Source of the DNA: Streptosporangium sp. NBC_01495
GTDB lineage: Bacteria > Actinomycetota > Actinomycetes > Streptosporangiales > Streptosporangiaceae
DNA length: 64,000 bases
Direction of reading: 5' to 3'
NCBI RefSeq assembly: GCF_036250735.1
Contig: NZ_CP109430.1
Span: 6,882,001 to 6,946,000, forward strand
A program made the translations under genes and the position numbers. Below the pieces are notes generated by a model that was not told the DNA's origin, searched no databases, and saw only the letters and a program-made list of their open reading frames with translations. Within the stretch, counting starts at the first letter, position 1. Each line of letters opens with the position of its first letter. Positions 10,308 to 18,203 of the stretch are shown here, in pieces.

Positions 10308-10515
10308 AGTGCTTCAGCCTCCTTGGTCGCAAGCGGCTCCGGTGTTTTCGCCGGTGGTATCACACTCGCAGACCCCACCGACAAATCCACCGGACGGCCG
10401 GACGAGGAGCTTCCCCTCTCCCCGCCCGTCCTGACCTGGCCCGATCGTCTCCGCCGACGACGTGGGCCCGATCGGCCGCCCTTGGAACACGAGCCGCGAG
10501 CCCCGTGTCATCACA

Positions 10516-10571
10516 TCGAACATAAATTCGATCACTAATACTGTCAAGTAAAACGACGAACAAAAGTTCGA
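10516..10571 (-). promoter_or_regulatory. Promoter with two LexA (SOS) box-like palindromes
   Basis: Read on the minus strand: TTGACA (10547-10542), a 17-nt spacer, then TATGTT (10524-10519), a near-consensus promoter pointing at the HEPN gene. A palindrome TCGAA-N6-TTCGA (10516-10531) covers the -10, and a second, CGAAC-AAAA-GTTCG (10557-10570), lies just upstream of the -35. Both differ by one base or less per half-site from the actinobacterial SOS box TCGAAC-N4-GTTCGA. The placement is that of a repressor operator. Confidence 0.72.
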
Positions 10572-10597
10572 TCTTCGGGCATGTGGCGCACGCGAAA

Positions 10598-10629
10598 GGG
10601 CCCCGGGAGATCGTCGTCTCCCGGGGCCC
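10598..10629 (-). terminator. Strong terminator after the L,D-transpeptidase gene
   Basis: A perfect 13-bp stem (GGGCCCCGGGAGA / TCTCCCGGGGCCC) with a 6-nt loop. On the minus strand it is followed by a short T-run (CCCTTTC). Next to it, 10632-10677 holds four copies of an 11-nt repeat, ACGACCGGCTC and variants. Confidence 0.75.
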
Positions 10630-10711
10630 TGTTCACGACCGGCTCACGACCGGCTCAGGACCGGCTCACGACCGGCGGGATCACGCCCGCCGGATCGGCC
10701 GCTCCGCCGCC

Positions 10712-11545
10712 CTACCGGACGAACCTGCCTCGGACGTGCACCGGCACTCCCGTACCGAGCAGGCCGGGAAGGACCTCCGCCACGTGCATCGGCAGCCGTA
10801 CGCAACCGTGGGAGGCGGGCGCCAGCGGCACCGAGAGCGCGCCGTGGAAGGCGATGCCCCCGTTGAAGAAGATCGGGTTGTAGAGCTGGCCCAGGTAGGA
10901 CTTGTGCCAGCCGTCCCTGCGCCAGGTGGTCTTGTAGTCGCCCGTCGGCGTGCGGGCGTCGCCGCAGAACCGCTGGGCCCTGCCCTCCCAGGTGGCCGTC
11001 TCGCAGTAGGCGATCCCGCTGCCGGAGGAGGTGTGGCTGACCAGTTTCACCGCGCCGTCGACGTAGAGGACCATCACCTGCTTGGCGAGGTTGACCTCCA
11101 CCCGGGTCGGCTTGCCGTTGGGGACGAGCACCTTCGGCGCCCGCGGGGCCTCCAGGGCGTCCCAGGTCCCGCGTGCCACGGTGCTGGTCGGCGAGACGCC
11201 GTTGACCTTCTGGAAGGCCCAGACCGCCACCAGGGTCGCCCCGCCGTAGCGGCCGTCGATCCTGCCGGGGGCGTAGCCGAGCTCGGCCAGCCGGGTCTGG
11301 AGCAACTTCACCGCGGCGCCCTTCGCGCCGAGCTTGAGCGTCCTGCCGGGTGCGACGAACGGGGACGCCCCCGTCGCCCCGGCTGTCACGGGTTTCCCGG
11401 CCGTCACGGCCGTCACGGCCGGGAAAGCCGAGGTCTGGGCCGCGGCGGCGCCGGCGGAAAGGGTGACGCCCGCGGAAGAGAGGAGCACGGCTCCCGCCGT
11501 CATCAGCGCGGCCACTCCCAGCCGCTGTCCAGCCCCCACTTTCAA
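10712..11545 (-). CDS. Secreted L,D-transpeptidase with peptidoglycan-binding domain
   Basis: Forms 3-3 cross-links in peptidoglycan outside the membrane. The 277-residue protein has an N-terminal signal peptide (basic start, hydrophobic stretch to about residue 35), a low-complexity Ala/Thr/Val linker, a peptidoglycan-binding type 1 domain (about 70-125; GAKGAAVKLLQTRLAELGY, FQKVNGV), and a YkuD catalytic domain. The active-site motif is FHGALSVPLAPASHGCVRLP with the nucleophilic Cys and the upstream His. It is expressed alone, ending at the hairpin at 10598. The linker contains a short repeat around AVTAVTAGKPVTAG. Confidence 0.92.
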   Translation of the reverse strand: MKVGAGQRLGVAALMTAGAVLLSSAGVTLSAGAAAAQTSAFPAVTAVTAGKPVTAGATGASPFVAPGRTLKLGAKGAAVKLLQTRLAELGYAPGRIDGRYGGATLVAVWAFQKVNGVSPTSTVARGTWDALEAPRAPKVLVPNGKPTRVEVNLAKQVMVLYVDGAVKLVSHTSSGSGIAYCETATWEGRAQRFCGDARTPTGDYKTTWRRDGWHKSYLGQLYNPIFFNGGIAFHGALSVPLAPASHGCVRLPMHVAEVLPGLLGTGVPVHVRGRFVR

Positions 11546-11658
11546 TCAACTCCTCATATCACTATGGATCGGGTCAAGGGACCATAGCGCACGGTTTCCC
11601 CGCGCAGGCGGCCGGTTATAAAGCGGCAATCAACGGTCAATCTGTTTAGAGTGGCCGC

Positions 11659-12135
11659 GTGCCAGAAAAGTTGCATCCGAACATCGAGAAGGTCGCCGCC
11701 GTCCTGCGCGAGCACGGCGTTCCCGGCGAGATCGTCATCTTCGCGGAGGCCACCCCGACCGCCGCCACCGCGGCCGCGCAGCTCGGCTGCGAGGTCGGCG
11801 CCATCGCCAACAGCCTGATATTCGACGCCGACGGCGAGCCGCTCCTGGTGCTGACCAGCGGCGCCCACCGCGTCGACACCGACCTGATCGCCAGGACGGC
11901 CGGCGCGGCGAGGGTGCGGCGCGCAGATCCCGCCTTCGTGCGGGCGGCCACCGGCCAGGTCATCGGCGGCGTCGCCCCGATCGGCCACCCCGCCCCGGTC
12001 AGGACCCTGGTCGACACCTGGCTGGGCAAGCACGAGGTCGTCTGGGCCGCCGCCGGTCACCCGCACACCGTCTTCCCGACCTCCTTCGACGAGCTCGTCC
12101 GGATCACCGGCGGGCTCCCCGTCGAAGTCGAATGA
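11659..12135 (+). CDS. YbaK/EbsC-family aminoacyl-tRNA deacylase
   Basis: Likely trans-editing hydrolase that clears mischarged tRNA such as Cys- or Ala-tRNAPro. The 158-residue, single-domain protein fits the YbaK/ProRS-editing family, with TAATAAAQLGCEVGAIANSL, a GEPLLVLTSGAHRVD strand-loop and the conserved GQVIGGVAPIGHPAPV motif. The GTG start is 10 nt after a weak purine stretch. It lies alone, ending before the very stable hairpin at 12213. The exact tRNA substrate cannot be read from sequence. Confidence 0.88.
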   Translation: MPEKLHPNIEKVAAVLREHGVPGEIVIFAEATPTAATAAAQLGCEVGAIANSLIFDADGEPLLVLTSGAHRVDTDLIARTAGAARVRRADPAFVRAATGQVIGGVAPIGHPAPVRTLVDTWLGKHEVVWAAAGHPHTVFPTSFDELVRITGGLPVEVE

Positions 12136-12212
12136 CGGCTTTCCCCAGCGTTTGAGCACCGCGCTCACCCCGCGCTCACCCCGCGCTCACGGCCCCGCGC
12201 TCACGACACGGC

Positions 12213-12251
12213 GCCGCCGGGACCCGTACGGCCCATACGGGTCCCGGCGGC
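12213..12251 (+). terminator. 16-bp hairpin terminator
   Basis: A perfect 16-bp stem (12213-12228 with 12236-12251; core GGGACCCGTA/TACGGGTCCC) and a 7-nt loop after the YbaK gene. Just before it are four copies of CCCCGCGCTCA (about 12160-12205). Confidence 0.75.
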
Positions 12252-12390
12252 CTCGGAGAGCCGGTCAGGCCCCTCGCGGCCCGGCCCGGAGGCAGGCGGG
12301 AGCGGCGGGGAAACCTCCTGGTGAACGCCGGACAGCACTCCCTCCCCACGCGGTGACCCGCGTCACGTCCGCCCTGCTAGGGTGCGACGC

Positions 12391-12939
12391 GTGATCGGAC
12401 TGCGACGGATCGGCCCCGACGAGTTCACGCTCCGGCTGGACGCGGTCCTCGGCGTCTACACCGAGGCGATGCACCCGCCGGTCGACCAGATCGCCGGCCG
12501 CAGGCTCATCATGGGAAACCACGCCACCCACCCCGCCTTCACCTGCCTGTTCGCCGAGCTCCCCGACGGCACCCCGGTGGGCATCGCCTACGGCTTCCAC
12601 GGGGTTCCCGGCCAGTGGTGGCACGACGTGGTCAGGCGGGCCCTGGCCGACAGGCACGGCGAGGGCGGCGCCCACGGCTGGCTGGGCGACGCGCTGGAGC
12701 TCGCCGAGATCCACGTCCACCCCGACTACCAGGGCAAGGGCATCGGCCGGGCGATGATCATGAGCTTGTGCGCGGGCCGCCTTGAGCGCACCGCCGTGCT
12801 GTCGACCCGCGACCAGCCCACCGCGGCCAGGCACCTCTATCGGAGCATCGGCTTCGTGGACCTGCTCACACAGTTCGTCTTCCCCGGCGGGCACGAGCGC
12901 TACGCGATCCTCGGGACCGCCCTGCCGCTGGTCGGCTGA
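12391..12939 (+). CDS. GNAT-family N-acetyltransferase (Rv2170-like)
   Basis: A 182-residue acetyltransferase with the GNAT acetyl-CoA loop in LAEIHVHPDYQGKGIGRAMI (R/Q-x-x-G-x-G/A form) and a C-terminal ARHLYRSIGFVDL segment. Its place next to metF matches mycobacterial Rv2170, reported as a lysine acetyltransferase acting on metabolic enzymes; that role is only inferred here. GTG at 12391 is preferred because AGGGTG lies 6 nt upstream; another in-frame GTG is 9 nt earlier. Confidence 0.82.
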   Translation: MIGLRRIGPDEFTLRLDAVLGVYTEAMHPPVDQIAGRRLIMGNHATHPAFTCLFAELPDGTPVGIAYGFHGVPGQWWHDVVRRALADRHGEGGAHGWLGDALELAEIHVHPDYQGKGIGRAMIMSLCAGRLERTAVLSTRDQPTAARHLYRSIGFVDLLTQFVFPGGHERYAILGTALPLVG

Positions 12940-13020
12940 GCCACCCGGCCGCCCCGGCTCCGGATCTCCACCGGGACGCCGTCCCTCCCGTACCCCGGTG
13001 TGCCACGCCTGGGAGTCGCG

Positions 13021-13038
13021 CCCCCGGCGGACCGGGGG
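13021..13038. terminator. Bidirectional hairpin between GNAT gene and metF
   Basis: CCCCCGG-cgga-CCGGGGG, a 7-bp GC-only stem with tetraloop, lies between two convergent genes. Confidence 0.55.
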
Positions 13039-13047
13039 CCCGCGGTG

Positions 13048-13980
13048 TCAGACCGGCAGCGGGGCGATCTTCGACGTGTGGTCCAGGGCTTGGAAGACCT
13101 CGCGGGTCGCGCTGGAGCGGTTGAAGGTGATGAAGTGGATGCCGGGGGCGCCCTCGTCGAGCAGGGTCTGGCAGAGCTCGGCGGCGTGCTCGATGCCGAG
13201 GCTGCGCACCGCGGCCGGGTCGTCGGCGACGGCCGCGAACCTCTCGGCCACCTCCGGCGGGAACGGCGCGCCGGAGAGCTGCTCGGACCTGGCGATGGTG
13301 CTCATCTGCGTGACGGGCATGATGCCAGGAATGATCGGCGTGTCACAGCCGCTGGCCGCCACCCGGTCGCGCAGCCGCAGGTAGTCCTCGGCGCGGAAGA
13401 ACATCTGGGTGATCGCGTAGTCGGCGCCCGCGCGGCACTTGCGCACGAAGTACTCGGTGTCGGCCTCGATCGAGGCCGACCTGGGGTGCTTGTACGGGAA
13501 GGCGGCCACGCCCACGCAGAAGTCGCCGGACTGGCGGATGAGCCGGACCAGCTCCTCGGCGTACAGGACGCCCTCGGGGTGGCGCACCCACTCGCCCGTC
13601 ACGTCGCCGGGCGGGTCGCCCCGCACGGCGAGGATGTTGCGCACCCCAGCTCCCGCGAAGCGGCCGATCAGGTGGCGCAGCTCGCGGACGGAGTGGTTGA
13701 CGGCGGTGAAGTGGGCCACCGGGGTGAGCGTGGTCTCGTGGGCGAGCCGCTCAACGATGTCGACCGTGCGGTCGCGGGTGCTGCCGCCGGCGCCGTAGGT
13801 GACGGACACGAAGGTGGGGTGCAGGGACTCCAGCTCGCGGACGGCGCGCCAGAGCTGACGCTCCCCCTCGTCGGTCTTCGGGGGGGAGAACTCGAAGGAG
13901 AACGAGCGGGCACCGGCGGCGAGGAGCTCGCGGACGGTGGCGACACGATCAGGGAGGACAGATGCGCGACCCAGAGCCAT
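13048..13980 (-). CDS. metF: Methylenetetrahydrofolate reductase
   Basis: Reduces 5,10-methylene-THF to 5-methyl-THF for methionine synthesis, using FAD. It has 310 residues, normal for bacterial MetF. Motifs: FSFEFSPPKTDEGE near the N-terminus, FVSVTYGAGGSTRD, NILAVRGDPPGD, and GADYAITQMFFRAEDY followed by PIIPGIMPV. Start ATG at 13980. It is transcribed divergently from the prenyl synthase gene, with about 400 nt between them. Confidence 0.95.
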   Translation of the reverse strand: MALGRASVLPDRVATVRELLAAGARSFSFEFSPPKTDEGERQLWRAVRELESLHPTFVSVTYGAGGSTRDRTVDIVERLAHETTLTPVAHFTAVNHSVRELRHLIGRFAGAGVRNILAVRGDPPGDVTGEWVRHPEGVLYAEELVRLIRQSGDFCVGVAAFPYKHPRSASIEADTEYFVRKCRAGADYAITQMFFRAEDYLRLRDRVAASGCDTPIIPGIMPVTQMSTIARSEQLSGAPFPPEVAERFAAVADDPAAVRSLGIEHAAELCQTLLDEGAPGIHFITFNRSSATREVFQALDHTSKIAPLPV

Positions 13981-14214
13981 GGGGTCAAGGATACTTGCCC
14001 GGCCGCTCGGGCGCCCGATCAGATCATGTCCGCCGCCCGCGGAACGGACTTGTCACAATTAGCGAGTAAAACAACCACCTCCCTAGATCGAAATGTCCCC
14101 TTGGACCGTTAATCTCATTACCTGACCTCCTCCCGCCGCCGAAGCCGGGGGATTCCAATTTTCATAGATTGGGTTTCCTGCCTCATCGCCAGTCGCAAGG
14201 AACCCGGAGGTGTC

Positions 14215-14400
14215 GTGCCCTACACCGGCTGCACAGGCGTTCCACCTCTCCGCCGGACCGGCGGAGAGGATCTTGTCGATCATGCGTACGGTGGTCGGGG
14301 TGCCATCACCGCCGGTCACGCCGCCGGGACGCACGGCGCCGTACCGCGTTTCCCCCCCAGAGCTGAAGCCCAGGGTCTCCACACTGGAGGTATTCGATGA
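14215..14400 (+). CDS. Possible 61-aa leader ORF overlapping the prenyl synthase start
   Basis: A GTG codon at 14215 sits after an excellent GGAGG ribosome site (4-nt spacing) and opens a frame whose TGA overlaps the ATG of the prenyl synthase (ATGA). The product is Gly/Arg-rich with no recognised domain. A 23-nt palindrome (14246-14268) lies inside it. It may be a small protein, a translated leader that couples to the next gene, or chance. The next gene has its own GGAGG site, so coupling would not be obligatory. Confidence 0.35.
   Translation: MPYTGCTGVPPLRRTGGEDLVDHAYGGRGAITAGHAAGTHGAVPRFPPRAEAQGLHTGGIR
14246..14268 (+). promoter_or_regulatory. Perfect palindrome in the prenyl synthase leader
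   Basis: CTCTCCGCCGG-a-CCGGCGGAGAG: 11-nt arms around one base. As RNA it gives a 9-bp hairpin; as DNA it could bind a dimeric regulator. It lies about 130 nt upstream of the prenyl synthase ATG. Confidence 0.45.
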
Positions 14401-15464
14401 TCACTTCTGCAGCCGCGCTGGACACGATCCGGTCGGAGGTCGATCGTTCTCTTCGGCGATTCGTCGAACGGCAGCGCCCGCAGGTCAGCGCTCCGGAGCT
14501 GGCGCCGCTCGTCTCTGCGGCCGAGGACTTCCTCGCGGGCGGTAAGCGGCTGCGACCCGCCTTCTGCTACTGGGGCTGGCGCGGTGCGGGCGGGGACGAC
14601 GATCCCGCGCTCTTCTCCGCCGCGGCCTCGCTGGAGCTGCTCCAGGCCAGCGCCCTGGTGCACGACGACGTGATGGACGCCAGCGACCTGCGCCGGGGCA
14701 TGCCCTCGGCGCACCGCAGGTTCGAGGAGTTGCACCGGAGGGCGGGCTGGCACGGCTCGGCCGAGCAGTTCGGCGAGGGGGCCGCCATCCTGCTGGGCAA
14801 CCTGATGCTCATCTGGTCCGGTGAGATGTGGCGGAACAGCGGCCTGCCGGCCGCCTCGCTGGCGGCGGCGCAGAAGGTCCACGACGACATGCGCACCGAA
14901 CTGATGTGCGGGCAGTACTTCGACCTGCTGGAGCAGGCGCACGGCGAGGGCACCTTCGACAGCGCGCTGCGGGTCGCCCTCTTCAAGAGCGGCAAGTATT
15001 CGGTGGAGCAGCCGCTCAGGCTCGGCCTGGTGCTGGCCGCCCGGGGCAGGGAGCCCTGGATCGACCGGCTCTGCGAGGAGTACGGGCAGTCCGTGGGCAT
15101 CGCCTTCCAGTTGCGCGACGACATCCTCGGCGTGTTCGGCGATCCGGGCGAGACCGGCAAACCGGCTGGCGACGATCTTCGCGAGGGCAAGCGGACGATG
15201 CTCATCGCCCGCGCGCTCGCCGTGGCCTCGGAGTCCCAGGCCCAGGTGGTGCGCACCACCCTCGGCGACCCGGACCTGGACGAGGCCGGGGTCGACCGGC
15301 TGCGCGGGATCATCGAGGAGACGGGGGCCCTCGTGGCGTGCGAGGACCTGATCAAGGGATACCTGGAGAACGCCCTCGGCTCGCTGGAGGGCGCCCCGAT
15401 CCTCCCCGAGGCCCGCGCCGCACTGGCCGACCTCGCGGTGGCCGCCACCTCCCGGCGGACCTGA
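14397..15464 (+). CDS. Polyprenyl (geranylgeranyl-type) diphosphate synthase
   Basis: Trans-prenyltransferase making an isoprenoid diphosphate for menaquinone, carotenoid or lipid-carrier synthesis. The 355-residue protein has both Asp-rich motifs: the first in ALVHDDVMDASDLRRG (DDxxD form, with HRRFE following) and the second in QLRDDILGVFGDPGETGKP. GGKRLRPAF near residue 50 is the usual diphosphate-binding loop. It corresponds by position to mycobacterial IdsA2 (next to metF and the Rv2175c/PknL block). Chain length cannot be fixed by eye. The ATG follows GGAGG and overlaps the upstream short ORF. Confidence 0.9.
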   Translation: MITSAAALDTIRSEVDRSLRRFVERQRPQVSAPELAPLVSAAEDFLAGGKRLRPAFCYWGWRGAGGDDDPALFSAAASLELLQASALVHDDVMDASDLRRGMPSAHRRFEELHRRAGWHGSAEQFGEGAAILLGNLMLIWSGEMWRNSGLPAASLAAAQKVHDDMRTELMCGQYFDLLEQAHGEGTFDSALRVALFKSGKYSVEQPLRLGLVLAARGREPWIDRLCEEYGQSVGIAFQLRDDILGVFGDPGETGKPAGDDLREGKRTMLIARALAVASESQAQVVRTTLGDPDLDEAGVDRLRGIIEETGALVACEDLIKGYLENALGSLEGAPILPEARAALADLAVAATSRRT

Positions 15465-15476
15465 CCGCGCGCCCGG

Positions 15477-15596
15477 CTCGTACCGGTCCGGCTCGCGACA
15501 GGCCGGTCCGCACCGGCCCGGCTCGCGACGGGTCGGCTCGCACCGGTCCTGCTCACGACAGGCCGGTCCGCACCGGCCCGGCTCACGACGGGTCGG
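15477..15596. repeat. Two tandem copies of a 60-nt unit
   Basis: Two 60-nt units, each with internal sub-repeats of ACCGG/GCTCGCGAC type, lie between the convergent prenyl synthase and thiE genes. The copies differ at only a few positions. Within each unit, CTCGCGAC (or CTCACGAC) followed by GG recurs. No coding role is seen. Confidence 0.8.
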
Positions 15597-15652
15597 CGAA
15601 CGGCACGGTCCGCCCGGCAGGGGACACGGTCCTCGCCGGGCGGAGGAAGCTT

Positions 15653-16294
15653 TCAGGCGGGGACGGCCAGCCTCCGCTTGAACTCCCCCGCCGCCGCCTT
15701 GGGATCGTCGGCCTCGGTGATCGCCCGCACGACCACGACCCGGCGCACGCCGTACGACATGACCTCGTCCAGGTTGGCGAGGTCGATGCCGCCGATGCCG
15801 AACCAGGGCCGGTCGGTCTCCAGGGCCGCGGCGTGCCTGAGCAGGCCGGGGCCCGGGGCGAACCTGCCGGGCTTGGTGGGCGTCGGCCAGATCGGGCCGC
15901 AGCAGAAGTAGTCGACACCGGGCTCGACGGCCGCGGCGGACGCCTCCTCGGGGGCGTGAGTGGAACGCCCGATGAGGATGTCGTCGCCGAGCATGTCGCG
16001 CACGACCCGCACCGGCAGATCATCCTGGCCGAGGTGGAGCACGTCGGGGCGGATCGCGTAGGCGATGTCGGCCCTGTCGTTCACGGCCAGGAGGGTGCCG
16101 TGCCGGTCGCAGGCCTCGCGGAAGACGGCGAGGAGATCGAGCTCCTCGCGCGCCTCGAGACCCTTCTCGCGCAGCTGCACGATGTCGACCCCGCCCGCCA
16201 GGGCGGCGTCGAGGAAGTCCGCGAGGTCTCCCCGGTCACGACGCCCGTCCGTACAGAGGTACAGGCGGGCGTCAGAAACCGAGGGCTTGGGCAC
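15653..16294 (-). CDS. thiE: Thiamine-phosphate synthase
   Basis: Joins the hydroxymethylpyrimidine and thiazole halves to thiamine phosphate. The 213-residue TIM barrel has DIVQLREKG, LLAVNDRADIA, VLHLGQDDLPV, IGRSTHAPEE, YFCCGPIWPTPTKPG and WFGIGGID, all ThiE signatures. The GTG start overlaps the 3' end of the Rv2175c-like gene by 23 nt, so the two form a unit. It lies apart from the thiO-thiS-thiG operon, with a reductase gene and the riboswitch between, and has no riboswitch of its own in view. Confidence 0.94.
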   Translation of the reverse strand: MPKPSVSDARLYLCTDGRRDRGDLADFLDAALAGGVDIVQLREKGLEAREELDLLAVFREACDRHGTLLAVNDRADIAYAIRPDVLHLGQDDLPVRVVRDMLGDDILIGRSTHAPEEASAAAVEPGVDYFCCGPIWPTPTKPGRFAPGPGLLRHAAALETDRPWFGIGGIDLANLDEVMSYGVRRVVVVRAITEADDPKAAAGEFKRRLAVPA

Positions 16295-16646
16295 GTCTCT
16301 TCACCTCGGTATGGCGACCCGCCACGATCGCGTCGACCGGCGAACCCGGCAGCGTGTCGTCGGGGGTGAAAAGCCAGCGTAGGGATTCGACGTCGTCGTA
16401 TCCGGCGTCCAGCAGCACCGTGAGGGTGCCCGGGAGGCCCTTGACGACGTCTCCGTCGGCGAGGAACGCGGCGGGGACCTGCGGCTCGCCGCCGCCCCTC
16501 CGCACTCCGATGAGCTTGCGGTCCTTGAGAAGTTGCTTGGCGCGACCGACGCTCAGGTTGAGCCTTCTGGCCACCTCGGTCAGGGTGAGCCACTCGCCCA
16601 CCAGCTGGTCGGTTTCCCGGTCGATCTGCGCAACAGAAAGCGTCAC
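16272..16646 (-). CDS. Rv2175c-family DNA-binding protein
   Basis: A 124-residue protein with a winged helix-turn-helix (about residues 15-65: GEWLTLTEVARRLNLS, VGRAKQLLKDRKLIGV) and a C-terminal extension (GLPGTLTVLLDAGYDD, SLRWLFTPDD). It matches mycobacterial Rv2175c, a DNA-binding substrate of the kinase PknL. A PASTA kinase of the same neighbourhood lies at 20540, so a kinase-substrate relation is plausible but inferred. The GTG start at 16646 is chosen because the homologous segment begins a few residues later; longer frames upstream run antisense to or through other genes. Confidence 0.85.
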   Translation of the reverse strand: MTLSVAQIDRETDQLVGEWLTLTEVARRLNLSVGRAKQLLKDRKLIGVRRGGGEPQVPAAFLADGDVVKGLPGTLTVLLDAGYDDVESLRWLFTPDDTLPGSPVDAIVAGRHTEVKRRAQALGF

Positions 16647-16696
16647 GAATCCACCACTACCACATCGAGCCCTTCGCCAAACACCTGGCGGCGAGG

Positions 16697-17875
16697 TTAC
16701 GCCACCGTACAGTCGCGCAACGCTATCGCAGGGTCGGTGAGGCGATCGACGTCGAGGCGCTGCCCGCCCTCGATGAGGCGGCGCCCCTGGACCAGGTCGC
16801 GGGGGCGGTTGACCGAGAGTACCGCGGTGAGCCGGTCGTCCTCGGTCACCCAGCACACCGCCCACCTGGGCTTCCCCTCGGCCTCCGGGTCGCCGCGCCG
16901 GATCGGGCGGGCGCCGTCGTGGTGGCCGGCGTACTGGACCATGTGGCCGAACTGCTCGGACCAGAAATAGGGAACCGGGTCGTAGACGGCTGCGTCGCCG
17001 ACGAGCGTGGCCGCCGCGACGTCCGGGGCGCCCAGGGCGGTGTCCCAGTGCTCGACGCGGAGGCGGATGCCGTAGCGGCGCGACCACCAGGCCGCGCAGT
17101 CGCCCACCGCGACCACGTCGGGCAGCGAGGTGCGCAGGTGCTCGTCGGTGACCACGCCGTTGTCGAGCCTGATGCCGGACCCGGCCAGCCACTCGGTCGC
17201 GGGCCGCACGCCCACTCCGGTGACGACCACGTCGGCCTCCACCGCGGAGCCGTCGGCCAGGATGAGCCCCCCGTGCTCGACGGAGGCGACCATGGTGCCC
17301 AGGCGCAGGTCGACGCCCGCCTCGGCGTACCAGGGGGCGGTGTACGCGCCGACCTGGCCGAGCGCGGCGGCCAGCGGGGTGCCGGCGGCCTCGACGACGG
17401 TCACGGCGCAGCCCGCCCTGCGGGCGGCGGTGGCCACCTCGGCGCCGATCCAGCCCGCGCCGATGACGGCGACCCTGGTCCCCTCGCTGAGCAGGGAACG
17501 CAGCCGGAGCGCGTCGTCGATGGTGCGCACCACGTGCTGGGGGCCGTCTCCGCGCAGCCTGATCGGGCGGGCGCCGGTGGCGACGACCAGGCCGTCGTAG
17601 GCCAGTTCGCCCTCGGTGGTCTCGACCACGCCGGGGTGCAGTCCCTTGGCGGACACACCCGCGCGGAAGTCGACCTCGAGGGCGTCGAGGTCGGAGTCGA
17701 CGACAGTGGAGTCGGTCTCGCCGAGCAGCACCCCCTTGGACAGGGGCGGACGGTCATAGGGCCGGTGCCGCTCCTCTCCGATCAGGGTGATCCTGCCGCC
17801 GAACCCACGGGCCCGTAACGCCTCGACGCTGCGTACGCCGGCCAGGCCGGCGCCAACCACCACGACATGATTCAC
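16697..17875 (-). CDS. FAD-dependent pyridine nucleotide oxidoreductase (ferredoxin reductase-like)
   Basis: A 392-residue flavoprotein with two Rossmann motifs: FAD-binding VVVVGAGLAGVRSVEALRA at the N-terminus and NAD(P)-binding VAVIGAGWIGAEVA near residue 150. It also has ATGARP, TSLPDVVAVGDCA and the YDRPPLSKGVL segment, typical of ferredoxin/rubredoxin reductases. The C-terminal reductase domain includes WSEQFGHMVQYAG. The physiological partner is unknown; no ferredoxin or P450 gene is adjacent. The GTG start at 17875 begins right at the FAD motif but has a poorly spaced ribosome site; a TTG at 17914 is the alternative. Confidence 0.88.
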   Translation of the reverse strand: MNHVVVVGAGLAGVRSVEALRARGFGGRITLIGEERHRPYDRPPLSKGVLLGETDSTVVDSDLDALEVDFRAGVSAKGLHPGVVETTEGELAYDGLVVATGARPIRLRGDGPQHVVRTIDDALRLRSLLSEGTRVAVIGAGWIGAEVATAARRAGCAVTVVEAAGTPLAAALGQVGAYTAPWYAEAGVDLRLGTMVASVEHGGLILADGSAVEADVVVTGVGVRPATEWLAGSGIRLDNGVVTDEHLRTSLPDVVAVGDCAAWWSRRYGIRLRVEHWDTALGAPDVAAATLVGDAAVYDPVPYFWSEQFGHMVQYAGHHDGARPIRRGDPEAEGKPRWAVCWVTEDDRLTAVLSVNRPRDLVQGRRLIEGGQRLDVDRLTDPAIALRDCTVA

Positions 17876-17994
17876 ACTTCCCGACCATAAGCGGGAACCC
17901 CGTACTCCTACCAACGGTCGTTGATAACGAAAACGGGATTTACCTCACATCTGGCGCGCTAAGCGTGTTGCCCGAACCCTTAGGGTAGGGGAGG

Positions 17995-18199
17995 AAGACG
18001 CGCGGGAGCCCGGAACGCACCGGGCTGAGAGGAGGGCTGCGGACGAGGAAGGACCCCCTGCGAGCTGGTGATGTGCGAGGAAACGCGCCCTGGGGCGCGG
18101 TCCGGCACGGCACCGGCGGGCGAGGTCCGGAAACGGCCGCGAGCGAGCCCTCGACCGCCACGAACCTGATCCGGGTCATGCCGGCGAAGGGAGCGGAGC
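17995..18199 (+). promoter_or_regulatory. TPP riboswitch (THI element)
   Basis: Conserved aptamer parts are present in order: GGAGCCC...GGGCTGAGAGG (CTGAGA at 18025-18030) and GAACCTGATCCGGGTCATG followed by CCGGCGAAGGGAG (18162-18192). Between them lies an unusually long P3 insertion of about 125 nt. The 3' end runs into the ribosome site (GGAG at 18195) of thiO, whose ATG is at 18204, so ligand binding probably blocks translation initiation. Confidence 0.93.
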
Positions 18200-18203
18200 A
18201 CGT

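Noticed and set aside
10314..10547. 77-codon minus-strand ORF before the HEPN gene
   Set aside because: Its TTG start is the promoter -35 box itself, so it would not be transcribed.
13981..14090. metF promoter
   Set aside because: AT-rich patches exist, but no -35/-10 pair with acceptable spacing could be found on the minus strand.
14083..14382. 99-codon minus-strand ORF between metF and the prenyl synthase
   Set aside because: No family likeness; the plus-strand frame has the better ribosome site and overlap.
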